Source: Streptomyces sp. cf386 (GTDB taxonomy: Bacteria > Actinomycetota > Actinomycetes > Streptomycetales > Streptomycetaceae). From it: a stretch of 64,000 nucleotides of DNA. Numbering within the stretch: the first letter of the stretch is position 1; every line of letters begins with the position of its first letter. A program made the position numbers and the translations under genes. Under the pieces are notes generated by a model. The model ran no database searches and had not been told where the DNA came from. It saw only the letters and a program-made list of their open reading frames with translations. The stretch spans positions 1 through 64,000 of the forward strand of contig NZ_FNHV01000004.1 of assembly GCF_900103585.1 (NCBI RefSeq), in the 5' to 3' direction. Of this stretch, positions 35,272-46,617 are shown one piece after another.

Positions 35272-38256
35272 TCAGGTCGTACGACGTCCCGCCGCGAGTC
35301 TGACGATGTCGACCCGCGATCGGATCCCCAACTTGCGATAGACCCGGGTAAGTGTCGCTTCGACCGTTTTGACGCTGATGAACAGACGTCCGGCGATCTC
35401 CCGGTTGGTCGCGCCCTCCATGACGAGCGCGGCGACCTGACGCTCCATCGAGGCGAGGCCGTCCAGCCCCTCCAGGCCGTCCGGCGCGGCGACGGGGGCG
35501 GGCGCAGGCTCCGCGGGGCGCGCCTCGGAAGCGGCCTCGACCGCCGCTGCGACCCGCCGCAGCCAGGGCAGTGCCCGGCAGCGGCGGAACAGCCGGGCCG
35601 CCTCGTCGTACGACGTCGGGCCGGGAGCGCCGGTGCGCAGTTGGGCGAGGGCGAAGGCGGCCCTGGCCTCCTCCAAGCCGTAGCCCAGCTTGCCGAGCCG
35701 GTCCTGTGCCGACGTCAACTGGGCCATGGCGGCGTCCTGTTCGCCCCGTGCCGCGCGGATCAGCGCCTCGGCGCGGTCGAGGACGGCCAGCACGCTCTCC
35801 CGGTTCAGCCGCAACGCGTGCTCGCGCGTGACGCCGATGAGGTCCTGCGCCTCCGCGAACTCCCCGCTGCGCACCAAGGCCTCGGCGAGGTCGCCGTGCC
35901 AGCGGCCGCGCGCCGGGTCGGTGATGCCGAGGCCCTGCTCGACCTCGCGCACCCGGCGCAGCGAACGGACCGCCGCCTGTGTGTCCCCCGCCACCAGCTG
36001 GGCGTGGCCGAGGGCGGCCAGGGCACGGGAGACGTACATCTGGTCGCCGTCCTCCTCGGCGTGCTCCACCGCTTCCCGCGCCAGCGCGAGGGCCCGGTCC
36101 ACCTCCCCGCCCGCGGCCTCCGCGAGCGAGGTCAGCACCGCGGAGGCCACCTCGCCGATCCCGGTGTCGCGGGCCAGCCGCAGGCTCTCGCGGGCCAGGT
36201 CGAGGGCGCGTCCGCAGTGGCCGGAGTGCAGCTCGGTCTCGGCGACCCCGCGCAGGAAGTGCACCTCGCTCTCCACCCACCCGTGCCGGCGCACCTCACG
36301 CAGCAGCGCGGTGACCGCCGCCCGCGCCTCGGGCAGCTGGTCGCTCATGATCAGCCAGCGGAAGCGGGAGTACCCGGCCCCGTTGTGATGGCACGCCACC
36401 CTCGGGTCCTGAGGCTCCTCCAGCGCACGCCGGATCGTCGCGGGGGCGTCCGGGTGGCCCATGAGCGTCTCGATCTGGGCCCGGAAGGCGAGCGCCATGA
36501 GTTCCGTGTACCGGTCGCCCGCCCGCGCGGCCAGCTCCGCCGAGTACGCGGCCTCCTCCCGGGCCTCGTCGAAGTCGCCCTTCACGAGCAGGGCGCGCCA
36601 CGTCAGTTGGTAGTGGACCAGGGCGAGCAGCTGCGGGTCGTCGCCGGCGTCGGCGAGCGCCTGCGGGAAGATCGCGTCGACCTCGTTCATCGCATGGCCC
36701 GCCGTGTCGATCACGGCGATCCAGGCCCGCACCCGTTCCGCCGGCACGGTGGTGCGGGCGAGCACCTCGCGGGCGATGTCCCGGGCGAGGTCAAGCTCGC
36801 CGGCGGTGATGGCGTCCTCGACGGCCTGCAACCGCAGGGCCTCCGGGCTGGGACCTGTCGTTCGGGCCGGCCCGGAGTCGTGGGGGGCGGTGCGCTCTCC
36901 CTCGGCGGGGGCATCCCCGGCCGCGTTGTCGTCGGTCGCCGGCTTCCCCCCGGCTTCACGGCGCTGTTCCTCGCCGTCGGCCTGATCCGAAGGGCGGACC
37001 CTGTGTGCACCGTCCGCCGGGGTGTGCCGGGCGGCGAGCAGGCAGAGCTGCGCGGCGACCGACGGTGCTCCCCGGTCCCGGGCCAGGGTGGCGGCCTCGG
37101 CGAGGCTGGCGGCGACCTCGGGGTCGGTGCCGGTGGTCGCGAGGGCCAGGTGCCGGGCGCGTTCGATGGGGTCGGAGGCGGCTGTGGACAGCGCGGCGTG
37201 CGCGGCGCGGCGCTCCTGCGCGGGCGCCTCCGCGTACAGCGCGGCGGAGATCATCGGGTGCGCGAACCGTACGGCGGGCCCCTCGGGCTCGGTCGCCAGC
37301 AGCCCCAGCCCGGCGGCCTGGGCGGTCTCGGCCTCGGCGTTGTCACGGCCGGCCGCGTGCAGCAGGGCCAGCGTGGGGCGGGCGCCGGCGCTCGCGACCA
37401 GGAGGGTGCGGCGGGCCTCCTCCGACAGCATCTCCAGACGGTTCAGCACCAGGGCGCGCAGCGAGGTGGGCACCGGCAGAGGTTCGCCGGGGCGGGGCGG
37501 GGTGGGGTTCTCGGCGAGGGCGCGGCCCAGTTCGAGGGCGAACAGGGCGTTGCCGCCGCTGGTGCGGTGGATGTCCCGGACCGTGGAGCGGGGCAGGCCG
37601 GTGAAGCCGCGGTGGTCGAGGAGGGTGGACATCTGGGCGCGGGACAGCGGGCCCAGCCGTACGGCGAGGGTGTCCGGCGGGGACGCGCGTAGATGGCGGT
37701 CGTACTCCTGGCCCTCTGTCCGGACCGCGAAGAGCATCCGCACCGGGGTGTCCCCGAGACGGCGGGCGGCGAAGCCGAGGAGTTCGGCGCTGGCCGGGTC
37801 GAGCCACTGGAGGTCGTCGGCGACGACGAGGACGGGGCCGTTGTCGGCGAGGGCACGCAGGGCGGACAGCACGGCCAGGCGCAGGGCGAGGCCGTCGCGC
37901 TGGAGGGTGGACTCGCCGCGGCCGGTGAGTGCCGATTCCAGGGCGGTGAGCTGGGCGGCGGGGAGCCGGTCGGACACCTCGTCCAGGACCAGCCCGAGGA
38001 GGTCGGCCAGGGCGAGGAAGGGGAGGTGGGATTCGGACTCCGTGGGCGAGCAGCGCAACACGGTACGTGCCGTCCGGCCGCATTCCGTGGCCAATGCCCG
38101 CAGGATCGTCGACTTCCCAATTCCGGCAGGCCCGTGAAGCAGCACGCTGCCGCCCCGCCCGAGCTGCTCACGCGCCGCGCTGACCAGCTCCTCCCTGCCG
38201 ATGACCTGGTCGGGGCGGCAGCTGGCAGGCTCCTTGAAGTCCCGTCGCACGGTCAC
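35272..38256 (-). CDS. Large LuxR-family (LAL) ATP-binding regulator
   Basis: 994 aa. The N-terminal AAA/STAND ATPase has Walker A HGPAGIGKSTIL near residues 40-50 and Walker-B-like VLVVADDLQWLDPASAELLG. The middle is rich in helical TPR-like repeats with a disordered, charged stretch around 420-460. The C-terminal LuxR helix-turn-helix is LASMERQVAALVMEGATNRE and IAGRLFISVKTVEATLTRVY. The size and order match LAL-type activators of sugar or secondary-metabolite genes. An AT-rich region with a TAATAT -10-like element (38287-38292) lies just upstream. The target is not evident; the downstream trypsin and the divergent direction of other genes do not define it. Confidence 0.92.
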   Translation of the reverse strand: MTVRRDFKEPASCRPDQVIGREELVSAAREQLGRGGSVLLHGPAGIGKSTILRALATECGRTARTVLRCSPTESESHLPFLALADLLGLVLDEVSDRLPAAQLTALESALTGRGESTLQRDGLALRLAVLSALRALADNGPVLVVADDLQWLDPASAELLGFAARRLGDTPVRMLFAVRTEGQEYDRHLRASPPDTLAVRLGPLSRAQMSTLLDHRGFTGLPRSTVRDIHRTSGGNALFALELGRALAENPTPPRPGEPLPVPTSLRALVLNRLEMLSEEARRTLLVASAGARPTLALLHAAGRDNAEAETAQAAGLGLLATEPEGPAVRFAHPMISAALYAEAPAQERRAAHAALSTAASDPIERARHLALATTGTDPEVAASLAEAATLARDRGAPSVAAQLCLLAARHTPADGAHRVRPSDQADGEEQRREAGGKPATDDNAAGDAPAEGERTAPHDSGPARTTGPSPEALRLQAVEDAITAGELDLARDIAREVLARTTVPAERVRAWIAVIDTAGHAMNEVDAIFPQALADAGDDPQLLALVHYQLTWRALLVKGDFDEAREEAAYSAELAARAGDRYTELMALAFRAQIETLMGHPDAPATIRRALEEPQDPRVACHHNGAGYSRFRWLIMSDQLPEARAAVTALLREVRRHGWVESEVHFLRGVAETELHSGHCGRALDLARESLRLARDTGIGEVASAVLTSLAEAAGGEVDRALALAREAVEHAEEDGDQMYVSRALAALGHAQLVAGDTQAAVRSLRRVREVEQGLGITDPARGRWHGDLAEALVRSGEFAEAQDLIGVTREHALRLNRESVLAVLDRAEALIRAARGEQDAAMAQLTSAQDRLGKLGYGLEEARAAFALAQLRTGAPGPTSYDEAARLFRRCRALPWLRRVAAAVEAASEARPAEPAPAPVAAPDGLEGLDGLASMERQVAALVMEGATNREIAGRLFISVKTVEATLTRVYRKLGIRSRVDIVRLAAGRRTT

Positions 38257-38462
38257 CGCTCCCCTCCGTGTGTCGTGTTCGGGCCAATATTAGGCAACGG
38301 ATCTTTGAAATTCGGACCGAAGGCATGGTGAGGCAAATAACAACCGGGGAGCATGGGGAAATTCAAGTCTCGGGTGAATGAATGAGAGGCGTCCGAGCGG
38401 GCCGGCCGGAGGGCGGGCGACCTGCGGCCCCGCGCATCGGCGGTCGTACGGCCCCTGCCGCT

Positions 38463-39293
38463 CTACGGCAGCAGTCTCGCCCGGCGAGCCGCCACCACCG
38501 CCTCACCGCGTGTGTGGGTGCCCAGCTTGCGCATGGCCGAGCGCAAGTAGCCCTTGACCGTCTCCGCCCGCAGCCCCAGCCGCTCGGCGGTGGCCGCGTT
38601 CGTCGCACCGGCGGCCACACACGCCAGTACGTCCAGTTCGCGGGGCGCCAGCCGCACGGCGTCCTGCGCGGCCCCGTCCGTCAGCAGGCCGCAGGCGGCC
38701 AGGAGCTCCGCGCGCAGGGCGGGGTCGCCGATGCGCGGGGCCAGCGCCCGCAGCGCGGCGTGCGCCTCGCGGACCTGCTCCCACGCGGCGTCCCGAGCGG
38801 ACGGCACCGTCTGCGGACGCGCCGCCGCCAGCAGCCCCCGCACCTCGTCCCGCACCGCCAGCGCCTGCTCCACGTCCCGCGCCGCGTCCACGGCCGCCGT
38901 CAGCGTGCGGTCGCCCAAGGGCTGGGCGGTGCGCAGGGCGCCGTACAGGACACCGCGCACCCGGCGCCGTACGACGACCGGGACCGCCACCACCGAGCAC
39001 AGCCCCTCCACGGCGACGGCGGCGTCGTACTCATGGGTGATCTGCCGTGAGGCCGAGTAGTCCGTGACCGCGCAGGGGCGGGCGAGGGCGACGGCCTTGC
39101 CGCCCAGGCCGTTGCCGGCGGTCACCGCGAGTCTGCGCAGGGAGTCGGTGGCCGTGCCGTTCAGTTCGCTGATGCGCATCCGACGGTGCCCGGCCTCGAC
39201 CAGGCCGCCGAACGCGACCGGGAGGCCGGTCGAGCGGCGCAGGCGCACCAGTGCGCCCCTTATTTCCACCGATGCGGCCGCGTCCACTGCCAC
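38463..39293 (-). CDS. GAF-domain LuxR-type regulator
   Basis: 276 aa. The N-terminal about 150 residues look like a GAF sensor: VAFGGLVEAGHRRMRISEL, NGLGGKAVALARPCAVTDY and CSVVAVPVVVRRRVRGVLYG. The C-terminal helix-turn-helix reads LAPRELDVLACVAAGATNAA then TAERLGLRAETVKGYLRSAM. It is divergent from the acyl-CoA synthetase pair with 123 bp between the starts. In actinomycetes regulators of this type often control adjacent CoA-ligase/degradation genes, so local control is a reasonable inference. Confidence 0.88.
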   Translation of the reverse strand: MAVDAAASVEIRGALVRLRRSTGLPVAFGGLVEAGHRRMRISELNGTATDSLRRLAVTAGNGLGGKAVALARPCAVTDYSASRQITHEYDAAVAVEGLCSVVAVPVVVRRRVRGVLYGALRTAQPLGDRTLTAAVDAARDVEQALAVRDEVRGLLAAARPQTVPSARDAAWEQVREAHAALRALAPRIGDPALRAELLAACGLLTDGAAQDAVRLAPRELDVLACVAAGATNAATAERLGLRAETVKGYLRSAMRKLGTHTRGEAVVAARRARLLP

Positions 39294-39416
39294 GTGCTCG
39301 CCCTTTCACCCGCTGTTTCCCGAGCGCACACCCCCGTTCGGGGGTAGTGAGACCCACGTCACGGATTACACGATGACAGAGAGCCGCCCGGCAAGGTCCG
39401 GTATCTAGGAGGACAG

Positions 39417-41087
39417 ATGACGACGGGGACGGAGCTGTTCCGCAGCGCGCGGGACTTTCTGCTTCAGCACCGCGAGGATTACGCCACCGCCTACGAGGGC
39501 TTCGCCTGGCCGCGCCCCGACCGCTTCAACTGGGCGCTCGACTGGTTCGACGTGATCGCGGCGGGGAACGACCGCCCCGCGCTGCACATCGTCGAGGAGG
39601 ACGGCACCGAGGTCCGGGTGTCGTTCGCCGAGATGGCCGAGCGGTCCGCCCGCGTCGCCAACTGGCTGCGGGCCCGAGGTGTGCGGCCCGAGCACCGCGT
39701 CCTCGTCATGCTCGGCAACCAGGTGGAGCTGTGGGAGACCGCCCTCGCCGCCATGAAGCTGGGCGCGGTCGTCATCCCGGCCACCCCGCTGCTCGGCCCG
39801 GCCGACCTGCGCGACCGGGTGGAGCGCGGACGCGTCCGCCAGGTGCTGGTGCGGGCCGAGGACACCGGCAAGTTCGACGACGTACCCGGCCGCTACACGC
39901 GCATCAGCGTCGGAGGGGAGCGGGAGGGGTGGCAGACCTACGAGGACGCGTACGCCGCCTCCGCCGAGTTCACCCCCGACGGGCCGACCGGGGCCGACGA
40001 CCCGCTGATGCTCTACTTCACCTCCGGCACCACCGCCCGCCCCAAGCTGGTCGAGCACACCCACGCCTCGTACCCCATCGGGCACCTGGCCACCATGTAC
40101 TGGATCGGCCTCAAGCCCGGCGACGTGCACCTGAACATCTCCTCGCCCGGCTGGGCCAAGCACGCCTGGTCGAACCTCTTCGCGCCGTGGAACGCGGAGG
40201 CGACCGTCTTCATCCACAACTACACCCGCTTCGACGCGGCCCGGCTGATGGCCGAGATGGACCGCGCGGGCGTCACCACCTTCTGTGCCCCGCCGACCGT
40301 CTGGCGCATGCTCATCCAGGCCGACCTGAGCGCGCTGCGCACCCCGCCGCGTGAGGTCGTGGCCGCCGGAGAGCCCCTGAACCCCGAGGTCATCGAGCAG
40401 ATCCGGCGCGCTTGGAACGTCACCATCCGGGACGGCTTCGGACAGACCGAGACCGCCGTCCAGGTCTCCAACAGCCCCGGTCAGCCCCTGAAGACCGGCT
40501 CCATGGGCCGCCCCAGCCCCGGCTTCCGCGTCGAACTCCTCGACCCGGTCAGCGGCGCACCCGGCGCCGACGAGGGCGAGATCGCCCTCGACCTGTCCGG
40601 CCGCCCCGTCGGCGTGATGACCGGCTACCACGGCGACGCCGACAGGACGGCGGAGGCGATGGCCGGCGGCTACTACCGCACCGGCGACATCGGCTCCCGG
40701 GACGCCGACGGATACATCACCTACGTCGGGCGGGCCGACGACGTCTTCAAGGCGTCGGACTACAAGATCAGCCCCTTCGAGCTGGAGAGCGCCCTGCTGG
40801 AGCACGAGGCGGTGGCCGAGGCGGCCGTGGTGCCCGCGCCGGACGAGCTGCGGCTCGCGGTGCCCAAGGCCTACGTAGTCCTCGCGGAGGGCTGGGAGCC
40901 GGGCCCCGACACGGCCAAGGTGCTCTTCGAGCACTCGCGGGAGGTCCTCGCGGCGTACAAGCGCGTCCGCCGACTGGAGTTCGCCCCGCTGCCCAAGACG
41001 GTCTCCGGCAAGATCCGCCGCATCGAACTGCGCGAGGCCACGGCGGCAGGCTCGGACGCCGAGTACCGCGAGGAGGACTTCCGGTGA
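39417..41087 (+). CDS. AMP-dependent acyl-CoA synthetase (medium-chain/benzoate-type)
   Basis: 556 aa, the usual length. The adenylation signature is [20 protein letters not shown]. Further core motifs are [33 protein letters not shown] and the final lysine motif [14 protein letters not shown]. The [16 protein letters not shown] segment is characteristic of medium-chain acyl-CoA or benzoate-type ligases. It activates a carboxylic acid to its CoA ester through an acyl-AMP. It overlaps the next synthetase gene by 4 bp (GTGA), so both are made together. Confidence 0.92.
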   Translation: MTTGTELFRSARDFLLQHREDYATAYEGFAWPRPDRFNWALDWFDVIAAGNDRPALHIVEEDGTEVRVSFAEMAERSARVANWLRARGVRPEHRVLVMLGNQVELWETALAAMKLGAVVIPATPLLGPADLRDRVERGRVRQVLVRAEDTGKFDDVPGRYTRISVGGEREGWQTYEDAYAASAEFTPDGPTGADDPLMLYFTSGTTARPKLVEHTHASYPIGHLATMYWIGLKPGDVHLNISSPGWAKHAWSNLFAPWNAEATVFIHNYTRFDAARLMAEMDRAGVTTFCAPPTVWRMLIQADLSALRTPPREVVAAGEPLNPEVIEQIRRAWNVTIRDGFGQTETAVQVSNSPGQPLKTGSMGRPSPGFRVELLDPVSGAPGADEGEIALDLSGRPVGVMTGYHGDADRTAEAMAGGYYRTGDIGSRDADGYITYVGRADDVFKASDYKISPFELESALLEHEAVAEAAVVPAPDELRLAVPKAYVVLAEGWEPGPDTAKVLFEHSREVLAAYKRVRRLEFAPLPKTVSGKIRRIELREATAAGSDAEYREEDFR

Positions 41088-42706
41088 CCGCACAGCTGTC
41101 GTACACGCACGGCACGAGCGGGACCGCTCTGCTCGGGGACACGATCGGGGCCAACCTGGACCGGGCGGTCGCCGCCTGGCCGGACCGGGAGGCGCTGGTC
41201 GACGTGGCGTCCGGGCGGCGCTGGACCTACGCCCGATTCGCCGCCGACGTCGACGAGTTGGCGTACGCGCTGATCGCGAGCGGGGTCGCCAAGGGCGACC
41301 GGGTGGGCATCTGGGCGGTCAACTGTGCCGAGTGGGTGCTGGTCCAGTACGCCACCGCCCGCATCGGCGCGATCATGGTGAACATCAACCCGGCCTACCG
41401 CACCCACGAGGTCGAGTACGTCCTCAACCAGGCCGGCATCTCGCTCCTCTTCGCCTCCGTCGGTCACAAGACGAGCGACTACCGGGCGATGGTCGAGCAG
41501 GTACGGGGCAGGTGCCCGCGGCTGCGGGAGACGGTGTACATCGGCGACCCGAGCTGGGCGGCGCTGATCGCGCGGGGAAGGCCGGTGCCGTACAAGGCGC
41601 TGTCCTGCGACGACCCGATCAACATCCAGTACACGTCGGGCACGACGGGCTTCCCCAAGGGGGCCACCCTCTCCCACCACAACATCCTCAACAACGGCTA
41701 CTTCGTGGGCGAGATGATCGCCTACAGCGAGCAGGACCGGGTGTGCATTCCCGTGCCCTTCTACCACTGCTTCGGCATGGTCATGGGCAATCTGGCCGCT
41801 ACGTCCCACGGCGCCTGCATGGTCATCCCGGCCCCCTCCTTCGACCCGAAGGCCACCCTGGAGGCCGTCCAGCAGGAGCGGTGCACCTCGCTGTACGGCG
41901 TGCCGACCATGTTCATCGCGGAGCTGAACCACCCCGACTTCGCCTCGTACGACCTCTCCTCGCTCCGCACCGGCATCATGGCGGGCTCGCCCTGTCCGGT
42001 GGAGGTGATGAAGCGGGTGGTCAGCGAGATGAACATGGCCGAGGTGTCCATCTGCTACGGCATGACGGAGACCTCCCCCGTCTCCACACAGACCCGGCGC
42101 GACGACGACCTGGAACACCGCACCGGCACGGTCGGCCAGGTCCTCCCGCACGTCGAGGTGAAGATCGTCGACCCGGCGACCGGAGTGACCCAGCCGCGCG
42201 GCACGGCGGGGGAGCTGTGCACCCGCGGCTACAGCGTGATGCTCGGCTACTGGAACGAGCCCGAGAAGACCGCCGAGGCCGTCGACGCCGGTCGCTGGAT
42301 GCACACCGGCGACCTCGCGACGATGCGCGAGGACGGCTACGTCGAGATCGTCGGCCGTATCAAGGACATGATCATCCGGGGTGGCGAGAACATCTACCCG
42401 CGTGAGATCGAGGAGTTCCTGTACGCCCACCCCAAGATCGCGGACGTCCAGGTCGTCGGCGTCCCGCACGAGCGGTACGGCGAGGAGGTGCTGGCGTGCG
42501 TCATCCCGCGCGATCCGGGTGACCCGCTGACGCTGGAGGAGCTGCACGCCTTCTGCGACGGGCAACTGGCGCACTACAAGATCCCGAGCGGGCTGCGGAT
42601 CCTCGACTCGTTCCCGATGACCGTGTCGGGGAAGGTGCGGAAGATCGAGCTGCGCGAGCGGTACGCCACGGGCGGCCAGGGGTCTGTCCGCCGGGAGAGG
42701 CCCTAG
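41084..42706 (+). CDS. AMP-dependent fatty-acyl-CoA synthetase
   Basis: 540 aa starting at a GTG overlapping the preceding stop codon. Core motifs are [56 protein letters not shown] and the catalytic-lysine end [32 protein letters not shown] and the TSPVSTQT context are typical of the FadD-like fatty-acyl-CoA synthase group. Having two different acyl-CoA ligases in one coupled transcript suggests a pathway handling two acids, or an acid and its chain-shortened product. Its stop codon shares a CTAG with the convergent GNAT gene. Confidence 0.92.
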   Translation: MTAQLSYTHGTSGTALLGDTIGANLDRAVAAWPDREALVDVASGRRWTYARFAADVDELAYALIASGVAKGDRVGIWAVNCAEWVLVQYATARIGAIMVNINPAYRTHEVEYVLNQAGISLLFASVGHKTSDYRAMVEQVRGRCPRLRETVYIGDPSWAALIARGRPVPYKALSCDDPINIQYTSGTTGFPKGATLSHHNILNNGYFVGEMIAYSEQDRVCIPVPFYHCFGMVMGNLAATSHGACMVIPAPSFDPKATLEAVQQERCTSLYGVPTMFIAELNHPDFASYDLSSLRTGIMAGSPCPVEVMKRVVSEMNMAEVSICYGMTETSPVSTQTRRDDDLEHRTGTVGQVLPHVEVKIVDPATGVTQPRGTAGELCTRGYSVMLGYWNEPEKTAEAVDAGRWMHTGDLATMREDGYVEIVGRIKDMIIRGGENIYPREIEEFLYAHPKIADVQVVGVPHERYGEEVLACVIPRDPGDPLTLEELHAFCDGQLAHYKIPSGLRILDSFPMTVSGKVRKIELRERYATGGQGSVRRERP

Positions 42707-43206
42707 TCGCGGCGCATACAGACCCGGGGCCACCGGTCGAGGCCGAGCTCCGCCTCATGGGCGCGGATCCTCCGCAGCCCGGGGGTGAGCTCGGTGTCGT
42801 CCAGGACGCGGAAGCCGAGGCGTGTGTAGTACGGCCCGTTCCACGGCACCTCGGTGAAGGTGGTCAGGGTGAGGCCGGTCAGGCCTTCGTCGCGGGCGCG
42901 GTCGGCGGCGTACGCGAGGAGGGTCCGGCCGACGCCCCGGCGGGCGGAGTCCGGGTGCACCGAGACCTGCTCGACGTGCAGGGCGCCGTCGACGGGCTCG
43001 CCGATCAGATAGCCGATGGGGCCGTTGCCGTCGTCGCAGGCCACCCACGCGCGGCCCGCCCGCCGGAAGCCCTCCAGGACGTCCAGGGCGGGCGGCTCGT
43101 CGTCGGCGATCGCCGCCATGCCGAGGGCGCGGAAAGGGGCGCCCGCGGCGCGCTCCATGTCCTGGAGGGCCGGGAGCTCGGCGGGTGTGGCGGGGCGGAT
43201 GCGCAT
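42703..43206 (-). CDS. GNAT-family N-acetyltransferase
   Basis: 167 aa. [20 protein letters not shown] at the N-terminus and [20 protein letters not shown] in the middle, with the R-x-x-G-x-G/A acetyl-CoA loop (RRGVGR), define the GNAT fold. [15 protein letters not shown] closes it. The frame is open far upstream, but the ATG that starts MRIRPATP is the family-typical start. The acetyl acceptor is unknown. It is convergent with, and overlaps by 4 bp, the acyl-CoA synthetase gene. Confidence 0.9.
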   Translation of the reverse strand: MRIRPATPAELPALQDMERAAGAPFRALGMAAIADDEPPALDVLEGFRRAGRAWVACDDGNGPIGYLIGEPVDGALHVEQVSVHPDSARRGVGRTLLAYAADRARDEGLTGLTLTTFTEVPWNGPYYTRLGFRVLDDTELTPGLRRIRAHEAELGLDRWPRVCMRRD

Positions 43207-43247
43207 GAGGGGAGTGTCCGTCGCGGACCACGGGGAGCGCGAGCGGA

Positions 43248-43970
43248 TTACCGGGCGCCCGTCGCGTCCAGCTCGTCGGCGAGGCTGTTGACCGGCTGCG
43301 GGGTGCCCGTGAGGTCGAGGACGAACAAGGGGACGCCCAGGGTGTCGGCCCGGGTGCGGGCGTCGGGGGCGTATCCGGCGAGGGAGAAGTAGACGCAGGC
43401 CGTCGACTCCGTCATGGCCGTCAGCCACAGACACTCCACGTCCCGCAGGGAGGCCGGCTGTACGGTCGGGTCGACCTGGGCGAGCAGGCCGTGGGCGGCG
43501 ATACCGATGCCGGTCGGTGGCCGCTGGTCGGCGCGGCGGATGTCGCGGTAGCCGAGCCAGCGCAGATAGACGGCGGCCGCCGTGACCGCGTCGCGCGCGG
43601 TGCGGATCGTGATGGGCTGGAAGGCACGGCGCGCGGCGGGCGCCTCGCGCGGCGGCGGCTCGGTGGCGTCCTGCGTGGTGCCCGTGGCCTTCTGCTGCCC
43701 GCCCGAGGCCTCCTGCGCCACCGGAACGCGCAGCACCGTCCCGCAGGGACAGCCCAGCTCCGGGCGGGGCCATTCGCCGTCCCGGCCGCACGCCGTACAG
43801 CGCACGCTGATCCATTCGTCGTCCCAGGTGCGATGGACGGCGGCCGTCGCGGTCCCGGTCGGGTCCAGGGACGGCGTGACGGGCACCCCGCACTCACACG
43901 GATAGGCGGGTGCCTCGTAGAGATGCTCGCGCCGGCAGGCCGGGCAGCGCACCGACACGCTCTCGGACAT
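43248..43970 (-). CDS. Double zinc-ribbon protein with Mrr-like nuclease-fold domain
   Basis: 240 aa from MSESVSVRCPAC. Two zinc-ribbon units are visible: CPACRREHLYEAPAYPCECG and CTACGRDGEWPRPELGCPCG. After a Gln/Pro-rich linker, residues about 130-235 read RDAVTAAAVYLRWLGYRDIR, GIGIAAHGLLAQVDPTVQPA and TACVYFSLAGYAPDARTRAD, then LGVPLFVLDLTG. This resembles the restriction-endonuclease-like fold of Mrr_cat/DUF2034-like proteins, with the usual E/QxK strand seen here only as QVDP. The active site may therefore be degenerate. The function is unknown; it is divergent from gcl. Confidence 0.6.
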   Translation of the reverse strand: MSESVSVRCPACRREHLYEAPAYPCECGVPVTPSLDPTGTATAAVHRTWDDEWISVRCTACGRDGEWPRPELGCPCGTVLRVPVAQEASGGQQKATGTTQDATEPPPREAPAARRAFQPITIRTARDAVTAAAVYLRWLGYRDIRRADQRPPTGIGIAAHGLLAQVDPTVQPASLRDVECLWLTAMTESTACVYFSLAGYAPDARTRADTLGVPLFVLDLTGTPQPVNSLADELDATGAR

Positions 43971-44074
43971 GGCCACTCCAGGACGACCTCGCATCGGGAC
44001 AGCGGTCCCATCGTCCTCCAGAACGTGCCTGGTTGTCCGCCCCTTGACGGTCTTCACCCACCCACCTACATTAC

Positions 44075-44110
44075 TTCCAGATAGTAGAAAATAGTTTCCG
44101 CGATACGGAA
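44075..44110 (+). promoter_or_regulatory. Paired palindromic operator upstream of gcl
   Basis: A weak site TTCCAGATAGTAGAA (44075-44089) and a strong palindrome TTCCGCGATACGGAA (44096-44110) start 21 bp apart, about two helical turns. The same weak-strong pair in the same orientation and spacing precedes hyi (50059-50094). The half-site TTCCG-N5-CGGAA is of the type bound by IclR-family regulators of allantoin/glyoxylate genes; the regulator gene itself is not in the window. Confidence 0.75.
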
Positions 44111-44201
44111 TAAATGGCTCGCGGGACTGTCATCGTCACGGAATTGCTCACCGCGGGGCGCGACGGGAGTGCGAATCCGACAGCCGAAGCAGGAGTACTC
44201 A

Positions 44202-45986
<1,785 letters not shown>

Positions 45987-46000
45987 CGCCGCAGACCCTG

Positions 46001-46037
46001 AGGGGCGGTCCAACCGGAAGGTTGGGCCGCCCCTTTG
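46001..46037 (+). terminator. gcl terminator
   Basis: 15-bp stem (46001-46015 with 46020-46034, one G-U pair) around a GGAA loop, followed by TTT, 15 bp after the gcl stop. Confidence 0.85.
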
Positions 46038-46252
46038 GCGTTCCCCCGTGTTCCCCCGTGCTCCCCCGTCGCGGTGCCCGCCGCCCCCGTGTCGGCGGGC
46101 CCCGCGTGAGAAGAATGTGCCCGCTGCAGGGGGTGGTTGAAGCCTCCCGACGCCTGTTCAGAGGTTGATCTGAGGGTTCCGTAGCGGGAGTACGTCCGAT
46201 GGCGTACGCGGTCTACTCCTCCCTCGCGGCTCACTCCTCCCTGAACACGCCG

Positions 46253-46292
46253 AAGAGCGCCGGGTACGGGACCGTCCGTACCCGGCGCTCTT
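46253..46292. terminator. Second strong hairpin, shared terminator between gcl and catalase
   Basis: Perfect 17-bp stem (46253-46269 with 46276-46292) with a 6-nt loop, with AA/TT ends. It lies between the convergent gcl and catalase genes and can stop transcription from either side. Confidence 0.85.
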
Positions 46293-46617
46293 CAGCCGGT
46301 GAGGTATTCGGTTGTGGCCGTCCGACGGCGCGAGGCTGGGCGCGACAGGACATTCGCGCCGCCGGACGGGGTCTGGAGGAGGAGGGCTTGGGACCGCGGC
46401 GGCAGCGATGGCCCCGGGGGCTCCTTCCCTCTGGTCGAAGAAGGAGGCCGGGACCTTCACCACCGCACTGGCTCGCACGCCGCCGCGGTCCTCACGTTGC
46501 CCGCGCCCGATCCGAGCGACCACCCCTCATCCGGGTCGATCGGCGATGGGGCGCGGGCGTGCGACCGACTCTTGACCTCCCGTCAGGAGTCGGACGCAGC
46601 CTGGGAATCCTGGGGGA
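46293..46617. other. Intergenic stretch before the catalase stop codon
   Basis: About 325 bp. Overlapping frames on both strands show no recognisable domain and no start site worth proposing. Confidence 0.5.
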
